This document shows, one piece after another, positions 23,005-33,906 of a stretch of 64,000 nucleotides of DNA; position 1 is the stretch's first letter; each line of letters opens with the position of its first letter. The stretch lies in contig OY752142.1 in NCBI GenBank assembly GCA_963573315.1, forward strand, positions 2,294,001 through 2,358,000, read 5' to 3'. The DNA comes from Entomortierella parvispora (taxonomy: Eukaryota; Mortierellomycota; Mortierellomycetes; Mortierellales; Mortierellaceae). The translations under genes and the position numbers were made by a program. The notes beneath the pieces were generated by a model, which was given only the letters and a program-made list of their open reading frames with translations, made no database searches and had not been told where the DNA came from.

Positions 23005-23866
23005 GGTTGGAAAATAATCAAAAACAAGTGTAAAAGAAAAGAAGAGAAAGGTTCTTGCTGTTTGACTTTGGGGGCAGTTTAGATGGACAAAAGAGAAGAG
23101 GTAGGAGAAGGTGTTGGAGAACGGTAAAAAGATAAAGAAAAACGATTTGGAATAGTATACAGTGAAGAAATGCGAGCAAATGATAGAAAGAAAATGCAAA
23201 TGTGTGAGAAAGGAGAGAGGGTACGTGTTTCGTAGACTGTGAAGGAAGGGGGGGAAAGGGAGCGTGCGGGTGATGACGAGGGAATGATGGGAGGGAAGGG
23301 ACGGGTGGACAAGGTGAATCAGAGAACAAGGGAAAGAACAGATTGATTGATCCCAAATCGTGGCACATGCAGAAGAGGAGGAAAAAAAAAATGAAAGAGA
23401 ATGCTCATCACGTGATGGTGTGACGTCATAGCTCCGTCCGTCGAGGACGGGCGAAAGAAACGAACGAACGAACGAACGAACCACTGGCAGCGCTCTCCAC
23501 TCACCCACACACCAACACCAACCACCACCCACACACACTTACACACACACCCTCACACACAGACGCCAGTCTTCTTTCTTCATTTCTCTTTCTTTCTCTT
23601 GACCTGACCTGAACCTGCCCTGCCCTGCCCTGCCTAATCTCCTCCCTCCCTGGCCCAGCCCTATCCCTCTCTTGCCATTCCTGCCTGCGTTGCATTCTCT
23701 GACTTCTGCCGTGCTCCCCCTCAAATCGCATCATCAACACTGCCTCTCATTCTCTCCTTCTTACACTGTGCATCAAACCACCACTCAATCTCCTCTTTCT
23801 TCCCTAAACTCACACTCTGCACTCGAATCGCACCCTTTTATTGATCCTCAGATTCCATCTCTCGCC
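23005..23866. promoter_or_regulatory. Divergent promoter region eIF4E / eIF4E-binding protein
   Basis: Strongly strand-asymmetric leader: purine-rich on the plus strand from about 23040 to 23400 (pyrimidine leader for eIF4E), then pyrimidine-rich to 23866. Two palindromes sit in the middle: TCACGTGA at 23408-23415 and the CRE-type TGACGTCA at 23421-23428, followed by a CGAA tetranucleotide repeat near 23459-23480. Confidence 0.65.
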
Positions 23867-26800
23867 ATGAGCTCGACTCCTTCCGACCCTGCATTGTCAG
23901 GGACACAGGAGGCCGACTCTGTAGTTCGGTACTCACGCGAGTTCCTGATGGCCTGTGCTAAAAGCCCACTTGTGGAACGACCCGCTGCCTTGCCCCCGAC
24001 TCACGTTTGGTTTGGGTAAGTGATGACAAGCCAAGAGCATATCTTCCCTGGGACCCCTTTTCTGTTTATTGTATGCAACGTAAGCTAATCAAGCTTACCC
24101 TCCTCTTTTCTACATAGCGAGGTTGTCAAGGAAGAGCCAGAAGCGACCAACGGCTCTCGCGCTACAACAAGGTACAGAGCTGACATACCATTCTACTCAT
24201 TAATGCCTATCTCTTATATGTTTTCAGCTAACATTGGCTTCATTTGATCCTGCCAGCAATAGATCCACCTTGCCAGGTACAGAAATGGGCTACCTTTGAT
24301 TTTCTCTCTTCAACTGTAGCATGGCGGTTCCTGACATATTCACGCTTGGTTTCAATAGAACGCATCGTCCTTGGGCCTCCCAAGATGAGCTTTGCTTCGT
24401 CTTCATTAGGAGGTTTGAAGCGATCAGAGGATGGCCTCTCTGGATTTAAAAAACCGTTAGAGGTGAGTAAACTATCCACAGGACAATACCTTTGGTGTCT
24501 GAGTGTGTTTGAGTGCTCATATGACTCCTCTGTTGTTTCTCTATAGCAGAGTCCGAGGGAAGGTCGTGCGCCTCGCGGTCCGCCCAGTGCTCTGGAACAA
24601 GGGTTTGGACGGGAGACTATCGAAAGACTTTCATCTCATAAACCACTTCCAAAAGTCACGCCTAAGGATATCACGGGTCTTTTAAGCGGCATGGACAGAC
24701 GACGAGTTGATCCATCTCGCTCCTCACTTTCAAGTAGGTGTTGTGGGACTGGCTCTGTGGACTTTTGCCTTGGAGTAACAGTCATTAACATGAAGTGACG
24801 TTGTAACCTATGCACTATAGACTCGAGATCTGCGCTGTCCTCCACTGGGACGGGATCCGGATTGGGCTCAGGATCAGGGCTAGGCTCGAGAATGGGCAGT
24901 GCGACCAGAAATTCTGGCCAGTCCACGTCGACGTATAACAACTCCACAGGCAGTAATGGCAATAGTGGAAGTAATATCTCCATGCGCTCGCAGCAACGCT
25001 CCGATGCGCCAGAGTGGATGAGTTACAATCCAGAAACAGAAAGCGCATCGGCAAAAGATGGCGATGGCGAGCCACAAGCATTTGTGGATGATATCCAAGC
25101 TTGGAAGGCTCGTATGAAAGAGCAAGAACGGCGCGAGAAAGAAAAGGAGGCGATGGCTCAGTCGAACAAGTCGGATCCAAAGGCGCCGTCCAGGGCCGAC
25201 AGCAGCTCATCATGGCGCTCAAGTGCTGCAGTACCACAGGCGACCCCGACAGCGGACACCACCAGAGCTGACGGTACTATTCTCGCCGCCCTGGAGAAAC
25301 CCCTCGGCAAGACACTATTGTCGAATGATCCTATCCAGGACATTGACCTGTTCTTCAGTCCCGGAGGCATTGATCTCAGCAAAACACTTGAATCGTCAAC
25401 TGCATTCGAAAAGTTCCTCTCTCAACATAGTACTGCGTCAACATTCGATGATCAGCGCCTGCCGACGCCAACAAGAAAAGCTGACGGCTCTCGGTTTGCT
25501 CGCTTTTTCGAAGAGGACGACACTGAACCTGAACCTGCAGTGGCAACAGAGCTGCCTCGACCTACCGTGGAGACTATGCCAGGAAAGCAGCTCTCTCTCG
25601 ACCAACTCTTCCAGTCTCATGCACCCGGTTCTACCAAAGCTGCTCAACCATCGCCTCAACTGACTCGGATGCCTTCTGAGGCAGAGATTCTTCAATCCAT
25701 GTCCAAATCGGCACTTTCTGGACCTCCCACGATGACCAAGGAACAATCAGAAGATGCATTTGCATTTAGCAAAATTATGGCTGTTCTCTCGAAGGTAAGA
25801 AATTAGATCTTGCATCATTAGAACCTTTGATATCAAGTTTTAGGCGTTTGACAATATTGGTTTCTGCTTTAGCCACCGTCGTCTATGAATCAAGCGGACC
25901 TGACGGACTCGAATAGCACTACCGCTGTTCGTTCTCAGGGGCCACCTCCAACTGGCAATGGAGTTTCTGCAGGTTTATCTGCAAAACGTGAGGAGACCTC
26001 GGCGCCGTTTGTTGACCCGTCTGTCGTTGCCATCCAAACGAAACCTGTCCCTCTTGAGTCTACTACAAAGTCTAATGTAGACAGTCTGTCGCCAGTTGAG
26101 AACCCCACTTCGTCCTCCGCCACTGCGGGATCTATGACCCAGAGTTCTGAAGCATCATCTACTGCAGCTTCCACCCCGACATCCATGGCCCCTTCTTCGG
26201 AACCCGCTCGACCATCCTCTCGGCCTGTACAGGTGGCGTTCGGTGGTGGAATTCCTACCTCGGTCTATCGTCAATTGAGTGGAAAGACAGATGTACAGAA
26301 ATCTGGTTCGCCGTTGATAAGACCTCTGAGTTCCGTGAATGGGTCCAGCAATAGTGCTGGCAGCTCGAGTCCATCACTTACATCTCCAACAGTGAACAGT
26401 CCCCGACAGATGAATGCTCAAGTCATCACATCTGTGCAGTCGATGCCCCCTCCACAGCAGTATCATTCGCAGTCGATGCTTTCACATCAACAGCAACAAC
26501 AACAACAACAGCAGCAGCAGCAGCCGATGAACCGCCTTATGCAACAACAACAGCAGCAGCAAGGCAACAAGAACTTTGGGCCATTCGGCCAAGGCTCTGG
26601 ACCAAACGTTCACTCGCCGATAATGGATCCTAGGATGGGCGGAATCTATCCCAATGGAGGACCCTCTCCAATGGGATCCCATGCCCTTGCTATGGAGGCA
26701 GAGTCAGGATTCTTTAATGGGATGCCCATGCAACGTCCAGGTCAAGGACTTCCCCCTCAGTTCTCTCAACAGATGCCACCCTTCAATCAGCCGATGCATG

Positions 26801-27227
26801 TGAGCGGGCCTGGCGAGTTTATGCCTCCACACCCTTCGCAGTTTGTAGGCATGCCTCCTTATGGAGGCCACCCTATGCATCCGAGCATGTACCCTATGAA
26901 TCCTGTCGATATGTTGATGCACCGTGGCCCCGGTGGCCCTGTGCCTCCTCGCCCCATGCCTGGAATGGGCCCTGGTCCTGGTCCCAATCACTTTGTTCCT
27001 AACAACTTTGGGCACCCCATGAACGGTATGCCTCATCCTGGTAAGTTGCATGTCCTTTGAGCGCGACAGGATATTGATCAGATGGTATGAGTTGAGAGGT
27101 GGTTATTGATCGCTGACCTGAATGCTTCTTTATAGGCCTTCCCATGAACCCTCCTCCTTTCTTCCCGCCTCAGGCCTCAAAGCCCATGATGACACGCGAA
27201 GAGTTTGAGCGCAGAAATAGACAGTAA
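23867..27227 (+). CDS. eIF4E-binding protein, 4E-T-like
   Basis: Eight exons: 23867-24015, 24118-24171, 24257-24276 (20 nt), 24359-24462, 24547-24733, 24821-25794, 25873-27040, 27136-27227 (915 aa). Residues 22-28, YSREFLM, are a YxxxxL-phi eIF4E-binding motif and are followed by ACAKSPLVERPAALPP. RIVLGPPKMSFASS, PEWMSYNPETES (about 234) and a charged helix (WKARMKEQERREKEKEA) come next, then long Ser/Pro-, Gln- and Met/Pro/Gly-rich disorder with a polyQ tract near 702. The motif order resembles animal 4E-T/EIF4ENIF1 (N-terminal YxxxxL, later PEWF.xGP), a repressor and mRNA-decay adaptor found in P-bodies. Orthology is inferred from motifs only. Its ATG faces that of eIF4E. Confidence 0.75.
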
Positions 27228-27581
27228 TAAAAGGCCTTTCTGGGCTTGCAGTTCGAATGAGCCCATCCAACAGCTCTTTTTGTTTTGAAAGAGCATGAAC
27301 GCGAATGATGTTGTTCATGGCAGGAATACAGAACACTGGAATAACATTGCAAAGAATCGTAGTCTGATCAGAGCCAAGATCGCCATCATCAGGTCTAGCC
27401 AGTTTAAGGATATTCCGGCAACAATGGTGGTCCCAGCTCCATTTTTGGTCGCCTCGCAAGCCAAAAGACAGCTTTGTCCACTCGATAGAGCAAGAGCAAC
27501 CTGCTGCAACCACATCTTGTCCGTTGTGGTTTGTGCAACCGTCCACTGAGCGCGAAACGCAGGGAGGACTGAGAGATAAAG
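27228..27581. other. Intergenic spacer
   Basis: About 350 bp between the eIF4E-binding protein and the kelch-like gene; no feature beyond a pyrimidine-rich run leading into the latter. Confidence 0.5.
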
Positions 27582-30174
27582 ATGCAGCCTCTTTCATTCT
27601 TTTGTGCTGTCCACCTTACCTTCTTTTCCTCTCGTCCCACCCATCCCCTTCCTCCTTCCTCCTTCCTCTTCTTCCTTGCCTTTCACTTCTTTCTCTTCTA
27701 CTCCTTCTCCCTGAGCACTCACTACCTTGGCAGCCCTGATATATCAGGAGAAGCAAGACCACCTCCAACGCTCGCATCCATGTCTTCGCTCCCCTCACTC
27801 CCCTCCCCATGTCTTGCTCCAGACACCACTGGTCAGAGAGTATTTCTCTTTGGTGTTTCTTCGCCAGGGCATCTTGATGCATACTCTATCGACCTTTCCA
27901 ATCCTCTGTCACCCACGTCCACACTAATTTCCTCGACGACCTCAACGGCGCCAGCTTGGGACTCACAACAAAGTCTTGCCTGCAACGCTTACTTGGGCGA
28001 CCCAGGTTCATCAAACAGCCCCATCAGCATTGTACAATTCGGAAGTACCGTCCAGGCTCTGTTCTACCCCAACGGTACTTGGCTCACGACCTTGGGTGCG
28101 GCCACGGAATCCACTCTGAATTATGTCAGCCCAAGAACGTATAGTCTGGTGGGCTCTACATCAGGCTGGAACTGGTTCCTAGCACAATCTGTCCCACAGA
28201 CAGGAGGCACGTCATCATGGAGAAGTATACGGGTTGGCAGCAGTAGCGAGTATGGAGCACCAATGTAAGAAAAAAGTGAACTGATACTACCGCTTTGTGA
28301 GATATCCATTGTCCATTACTCATTGAAAAAAAAAAAAAAAAAAAAAAAAAAACGTCCTCTGCAGAGATTCGATGGTGGGCTCTGATCCTCTTTTGACTGT
28401 GGGAGGCATCGCACAAGACTCTTCGAGCTCTGCTGGAAACGGAGTTCTGTTTTCTTTCGAGAAAAGTGGCACGGCAGGCTCCGTCTTTCGAACCGTGGGT
28501 AATAAGCTTCCAGACCTGAACCTCACCGCATCAGAACCTTTGGTCAACATCACCCTGGTCAAGCCGGTCGACATGAACGGTAACAATCTCACGACGGATG
28601 CCTGGCCCCTCACGTCCTTCTCAGCGTTTGTTGTGGACAAGGTACAGTGCATATTCCTGCGAAGACAGTAGAGCTTTTGTGAGGGAGTCCCTCTTGTGCA
28701 ACCGAACTTGGGCGTTTTTCAATGTTTCTTGACAAAGAGCTCACCTTGCATTCATCGCTCAACCAAACAGAGTCCCGTGGGCACAATCGCACTCTATTCT
28801 ATCGACCCCCGAGGTTCTGCGTTCAAGCTTGTCCAGTCCTTAGCCCGGGGCCTGGTCCCTCGATTCTTAGCACACCAAGCCATCGCCAGTCTCAACAGCA
28901 AGATTGTTGTTTACGGTGGATTAGACCCAAAAAGTTCGAGTCCTTCCAATGGTGTCAGTATCTTTGATGTGATCGCAGGAACCTGGACAGGACCGGCGCT
29001 CGTGGATCCCTCGACCTTTGATAACGGGAGGGAAGGCGACGGTGACCCGAAGAAATCAAGCATCGCCATGATTGGAGGTATTGCTGCCGGCGTCGCTATT
29101 CTTCTTTTGATTGTGGCAGCGATTGTGTGGAGGAGACGACGCGGAGCATCCAGGCGGACAAAGGGAGTGGGAATACTCAAGGACGAGACGTACAATTTCA
29201 AATCTTCCAAATCTCCTGGGAGTCACATGCATTTAGCCTACATCGATCAGAAACGGAACCCTGCATCAGAGAGCAGCACAACGTTGACCCTCACTGAGCC
29301 TCAATCGTCCACCCCTGGAACGCCATCAATCGCTCCTGGACTACAAGAATGTTCCCAAGGAATCTCTCAGCAACACTATCAACAACCATACCAACCACCG
29401 CCAGCAATGACGCGTCCTGTAAAGCCATCTAGACAATCGAGTTCGCAATCTGTACGATCTAGTCTGAGTTCTGGTCACATTTCGTTGTTCCCTGCTGGCT
29501 CTCCAATTTTTTTGGTGAATTCACCTTCGATGTTGCCTCCAACTCCTGCGATGCCGTCTGAATATGCAATCTCTTCAGGTCAGCGACTAGAACAAGCACA
29601 ACTCCTACCGACCCTTCGAAACACCTCGTCATCGTCCTTCTCGCAACCGATTATCAGAAAAGGATCATCCAATTACAAAGTCAACATTCCAGACAGCTAT
29701 GACGACAGGCAGCCCATTCATCGACTACCCTCCATGGATAGGACTAGATCAGAACAAGGACAAGGCGAAAGGACACTTAGTCTAGAGTCACATCGCAGCT
29801 CCAATTCCTCAAAGCCCCCAAGGTCTCCCAGGCAGTCTTCACGAGAAAATCCATCCTCTCCTCTGGCGTCAGCAGATTTGACCAGTGGTAACGGAGCAAA
29901 GCCCAGGAAAACGAGAGGTTCAAACGACAATGCTGCTGCCAGCGTGGACAGCGGTGGTGCTGGTCAATCCAAAACGCAACCTTTAACGACAGCTCCCTCA
30001 ACGCCATCTTTCCAGGTGTCCGCTGCTGGTCGACATCGAGACTCTGCTGGCTCTTACAAGGTCGAGTACCGGAATCAACCTTCTTCACGTCGGCATCAAC
30101 AACAACAACAACAACAAACAACAACGGAGGCAGGACACAACAACTCCTACGACAGTTCAACTCTCTGTCTCTAG
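27582..30174 (+). CDS. Kelch-like single-pass membrane protein (frame broken near the 3' end)
   Basis: Exons 27582-28264, 28365-28641, 28771-30174 (787 aa as read). The extracellular half is a degenerate beta-propeller (QRVFLFGVSSPGHLDAYSID, SKIVVYGGLDPKSSSPSNG, VSIFDVIAGTWTGPA), followed by one transmembrane helix, MIGGIAAGVAILLLIVAAIV (about 418-440), RRRR, and a long Ser/Pro/Gln-rich cytoplasmic tail. This architecture, kelch ectodomain plus TM plus disordered tail, is common in Mortierellaceae; function unknown. The start is uncertain: 27582 gives a hydrophobic leader that could serve as signal peptide, whereas the in-frame ATG at 27780 gives none. The first intron carries a 27-A run. The CAA repeat at 30098-30120 contains one extra A; see the continuation at 30175-30634. 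Confidence 0.7.
28326..28352. repeat. Poly-A tract in an intron
   Basis: 27 consecutive A in the first intron of the kelch-like gene, just upstream of its acceptor. Confidence 0.9.
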
Positions 30175-30634
30175 TCAAGTCGCGTCGACTGCCCCGATCT
30201 ATTCACCGTCGCCAGTACCATCAGAACCCGACAGTGTCTTTGGAGAATTTCCGCTGCCTCCGCAATCCAAAAGGCGCCGTGCTGCTCCTAATGTACCGAC
30301 ATCGGTGTCCAGTCTACCAATCCAGCAACAACAACAACAACAGCCACAACCGCAACAGCAGCAGCAGCAGCAACAGATTTACGATCAATATAGACTGAAT
30401 CAACAACAAAAGCAGCAAAAGCAGCTCCAGCTTCAAAAACAACAGCAACAAATGCTTTGGCAAGAACGTCAAGAGCAAATCAACCAGCAACAGGCCCAGA
30501 TTGGTGCCACACAAAGCGCTTCTGAAGCCAATGCGGGTGGCGGTTCGCCCGGATTTGTGGCCCAAAGTCCTCTGACACCTAAACTGGGATCGCTGCCACG
30601 ACCCATTCCTCGAGATAAAAAAAATAAATTGTAG
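30175..30634 (+). other. Out-of-frame continuation of the kelch-like protein
   Basis: In the next frame the reading runs open from the CAA repeat (about 30116) to a stop at 30632-30634, with coding-like content: VQLSVSSQVASTAPIYSPSP, PQSKRRRAAPNVPT, two Gln-rich tracts and PLTPKLGSLPRPIPRDKK. The single extra A in CAAACAA at 30115-30119 is the simplest place for the frame to change. Either the deposited sequence has an indel in a microsatellite or this allele encodes a shortened tail. Confidence 0.6.
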
Positions 30635-30664
30635 AATTTTTCTCTGTACTTCGGTCGTCCAACC

Positions 30665-30830
30665 TCGCTTTTTCTGAATTTTTTCAGAAGCGAATCTCGC
30701 ATGTAATCCTGTGATGTTATTGGACAATTCAATTTTTCGCTCTGTTTCCCTGAAAGCTTGGACCATCAGCACGCCTGTCAGGTACACAGATTCGCTTCTT
30801 CTGAAAAAAATCAGAAGAAGCGAAGCTGCG
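30665..30830. repeat. Small fold-back element with two hairpins
   Basis: A perfect 14-bp hairpin (TTCGCTTCTTCTGA, six-A loop, inverse) lies at 30791-30824. An imperfect related hairpin with TTCTGA / TCAGAA and AGAAGCGAATCT lies at about 30667-30698. AGAAGCGAATCT and AGATTCGCTTCT are inverted copies bounding about 100 bp, immediately after the stop of the kelch-like reading frame. Confidence 0.6.
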
Positions 30831-31160
30831 GACTGTGCTTATCAAAGTCGTTACGAAGAGAGCTCAGACGGACACAACAACTGACCCACGACAGAAAGAA
30901 TTTTCCACTCGGAGGGCTCTGAAAGTGTGCAGTCCCTCTTTCTAGCGTTGGCCTCATCTTTCTTTCGCGTCTCGCACGCGTGCACCCTTCCTCACGCGTC
31001 CAACTGTCTTTACCACTCTTCGTATTTCTTTGAGTCAACCATCAGTCGGAATGAACGAAATCAACTTTTACCCAAATCCACATCGGACTGTTCAGTTGAG
31101 CGTACCTAGACAGTGGTAACTGTATAAACTGTCAGTGAGGAAGAGACAGAAAATTACGAG

Positions 31161-31487
31161 ATGTTGGCACCGTCAGCTCTTAACAGCAGCGAAGTTTTCG
31201 GGCGCCTCACGTACAAGATCATCAAAATGACCCTGAACAAAGAACGCGAAGAAGAGCCGGAGGGTCTTATATACTCTTCAGACAGCAGCTTCGAGATTGA
31301 CGTCGACAACTGTGAAACTTGTTTTTGCGAAGGACGTGCTAGCAACATTGAACGCAGCCAGACCGATGACTGGAGATGGGATGGAGTTGACCCAGCATCC
31401 AATACCGGATCTCTTTTTATCGAGCAATGCTGTCGCAGAGTTAGGGCCCTTGAACTGGGATCTGTTTTAAGAAATACAAAAGAATAA
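31161..31487 (+). CDS. Possible small hypothetical protein
   Basis: A 108-codon ATG ORF preceded by TATAAA (31123-31128). The product is acidic, with SSDSSFEIDVDNCETCFCEG and a C-terminal VRALELGSVLRN; no domain recognised. It lies among repeats and the opposite strand is also open for 116 codons, so coding status is doubtful. Confidence 0.3.
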   Translation: MLAPSALNSSEVFGRLTYKIIKMTLNKEREEEPEGLIYSSDSSFEIDVDNCETCFCEGRASNIERSQTDDWRWDGVDPASNTGSLFIEQCCRRVRALELGSVLRNTKE

Positions 31488-32627
31488 AAAGAAACTGAGC
31501 TCAAGCAAGGTATTCCTGAGCAATATCAATGACGGATTGCTGTGGATCATTTTAGGTCTAGGGTACCTCATTCCCTTTAAGAACATAAGAACAAATGCAA
31601 GTCGTAAAGAGGAAAACGCGACCAGGCCTGAGATGTGACCGTGGGCCTCCATCATTTTTTTTCATTTTTTTCTCTTTCCCTCTTTCTTCTAGTAGCACAT
31701 GCGATCTTGTTAACAGTGCAAGTGAACAGGCAAGGAGGAAAACGCAATCTCTTCGGCTCGAGATGTGACCGTGGACCAGTCTCTTCTGCCACTTTTCCTC
31801 ATTTTCATTTTCTTTTGTTTCCCGCTTATTTTGGTGACCAAAGTCATCATCCTGCACTGAAGCTGTGGGGAAGTTTAGTCATGGAAAAAACACAAGAGAC
31901 TGTAAGGAGAAAAACACGTCGCCTTCTTCGCGAGGTGTGACCTCTGATGAGCGTCGAACCCCTCTCCTAGACTTTACGCCATCCTGCAGAAGCTGTATGG
32001 GAAAGTTTGGTCTGGTCAAAAAAAAAGAGTACACCTTCAAAACTTTTGAAAGGTGAGACGGGACTTCGTCCTGCGAGGACCCTTGTCTTTTTCTTGAAGA
32101 CCAAAAGCTGTGCTCTTTCTAGTTGAGCCACGTTCAACACTCTACCGTGTGGTTTTGCAGCTTAGTCCGATGTGTACCAAATAGGAACATAAACCTCCAA
32201 GCCCCTCTTTCCTCCTTTTCTTCCTCAGCACCCAAACCGAGACCAGAAAATGGCCACTCCTCAATATCCACAAAAATGATACAGACGAGAACCTTGCGCG
32301 TGCACCGTGAAAGGCTGCAAAAGCCGCTCCATTCCTCAAATAAGCTTGACCAGCCACAAAACGGACTACCAACAGTGCACGGTTATCGTGTCAGCTCCAA
32401 TATTTCTCTGCAACATTTTATTGCCATTCCGAGCCAAAGAAGTGGAGTTTAAGCTGAGCTGAACTATCAACGCGATGATCCGCCGAATCGGAGTCATCAT
32501 GAGCGCCGGAGCAGAGGCCTTGGTGCAGCGTAGAGTGTGCCACATGGGCAGGTGGACAGGGTATCGAAATGCTTGAATAATTTATTTTAATATTTTAATC
32601 GACATATTTATGGAATAAATATAGTTG

Positions 32628-32635
32628 TCACGTGA
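32628..32635. promoter_or_regulatory. TCACGTGA palindrome upstream of tRNA-Glu copy 2
   Basis: 65 bp upstream of the second tRNA-Glu. The stretch from here to the tRNA resembles that upstream of copy 1 (shared TTGTCACGTGAT, CTGACC, AAGAAT, CATCTGA in the same order). Confidence 0.55.
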
Positions 32636-32692
32636 TGCCATTCGATTGCTAACGAAACTGACCAAGAATGATGCCCGTCATCTGAGACAGGT

Positions 32693-32764
32693 TCCTAGTT
32701 GGTCCAGTGGTCAGGATTTGTCGCTCTCACCGACAAGGCCCGGGTTCGATCCCCGGACTGGGAA
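32693..32764 (+). tRNA. tRNA-Glu (anticodon CTC), copy 2
   Basis: Identical in all 72 positions to the copy at 4268-4339, with the same cloverleaf and CTC anticodon, and followed by TTTT. The first bases after the gene (TTCAT) are shared with copy 1 as well. Confidence 0.95.
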
Positions 32765-32815
32765 TTCATCTTTTGCTTCCCTGACAGGTCTCAAGTTGTG
32801 CGGGGTCAAAAAAAG

Positions 32816-32838
32816 TTTTTTTTTTTTTTTTTTTTTTT
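32816..32838. repeat. Poly-T tract
   Basis: 23 consecutive T downstream of tRNA-Glu copy 2 and upstream of the ribose-5-phosphate isomerase gene. Confidence 0.9.
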
Positions 32839-32983
32839 GGCTTCTCCTCTGTCACATGAAGAACTAATGTTTTCGCGAAGTAACTCCCGACATTTTCATT
32901 TTCTTCCTTCACGACTCTTGGGATCAAAGAAATTCGCATTCAGCATCCAAACTGCAAGGACATTAATCGACACTCGTACCACC

Positions 32984-33906
32984 ATGACCTCATTGATTGA
33001 ACAAGCAAAGCAGAAGGCCGCCTACCAGGCTGTGGACGAGCATGTCCTTCCCGAGCACCGAGTCATTGGCGTTGGCTCCGGCTCGACCGTGGTCCATGTC
33101 GTTGCACGTCTGTTGCAGCGTGATCCCGCGTTGAACGCCAAAACAGTCTTTGTTCCCACTTCGTTCCAGTCTCGTGGACTTCTGTTGGACGGCGGTTTGA
33201 CTGTTGGAGACGTTGAGCAGTATGTTTTTTCACTGAGCTATCGTTTCTTGACTGATACAATCCTATTTCGATTTCTCCTTTCGCTGATCTCCTGACCTCT
33301 TTCTGTTCAACCAAACTTGCCTCCTAGGTACTCAGACATTGATGTCACTATCGATGGTGCCGATGAGGTTGATGCTCAGTTGAACGCCATCAAGGGGGGC
33401 GGAGCCGCCCACTTGCAGGAGAAGGTCGTTGCTGAGGCCGCCAAGAAGTTTATCATTGTTGCCGACTTCCGTAAGGACTCCAAAATTCTTGGAGAGCAGG
33501 TGGGTGGATCAATTCAGCTCCAATGCAGGCCACAAGGAAGGAAGATGTTGCCAGTTTATCTAATTTCTCACGGTGTCTTCTCGGTGAATCAATTGCATCA
33601 TAGTGGACCAAGGGTGTCCCTGTTGAGGTCGTTCCTTTTGCCTGGAGAGCCGTTCTCAAGAAATTGCAAGCTTTGGGATCCAAGGAGGCGGAGCTCCGTA
33701 TGGCTATGGCTAAAGCTGGTCCTGTCGTGACCGACAATGGCAACTTCATCATTGATGCTCCCTTTGGATTGATCTACGACCCCGCGAAGGTCCTCAAAGA
33801 CGTGAAGCTGATCACAGGTGTCGTTGAGGTTGGTTTGTTCTGCAATATGGCCGAGGTCGCGTACTTTGGATGCGAGGATGGCTCCGTCACCGTCAGGACC
33901 AAGTAA
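32984..33906 (+). CDS. RKI1: Ribose-5-phosphate isomerase A
   Basis: Exons 32984-33219, 33328-33499, 33604-33906 (236 aa). Signature blocks in order: [24 protein letters not shown] (phosphate loop), [22 protein letters not shown] (catalytic aspartates), [19 protein letters not shown] (GGGxAxxxEK), [22 protein letters not shown] and [17 protein letters not shown]. It interconverts ribose-5-phosphate and ribulose-5-phosphate in the non-oxidative pentose phosphate pathway, cytosolic. Length and all motifs are normal, and the three-exon model keeps phase. Start chosen at the first ATG, in context ACCACCATGACC. Confidence 0.96.

Larger units (their letters stand above)
30831..32692. other. Gene-poor region with diverged direct repeats
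   Basis: Apart from one possible small ORF (31161-31487), no gene is recognised. Several related blocks occur between 31600 and 32060. GAGGAAAACGC followed by GAGATGTGACCGTGG recurs at about 31610-31650 and 31735-31775, with weaker copies near 31905 and 32040. GAAGCTGTNNGG plus AAGTTTNGTC recurs near 31858 and 31988. They are separated by T-rich or A-rich stretches. Confidence 0.55.

Noticed and set aside
22792-23538. 248-codon minus-strand ORF extending eIF4E upstream
   Set aside because: Only the part from 23004 is conserved; the rest is the pyrimidine-rich leader read as Ser/Phe/Pro/Leu.
28326-28352. 27-A run as a retrotransposon tail
   Set aside because: No target duplication or retro-ORF nearby; it lies within a normal intron, and similar A/T runs are scattered through the window.
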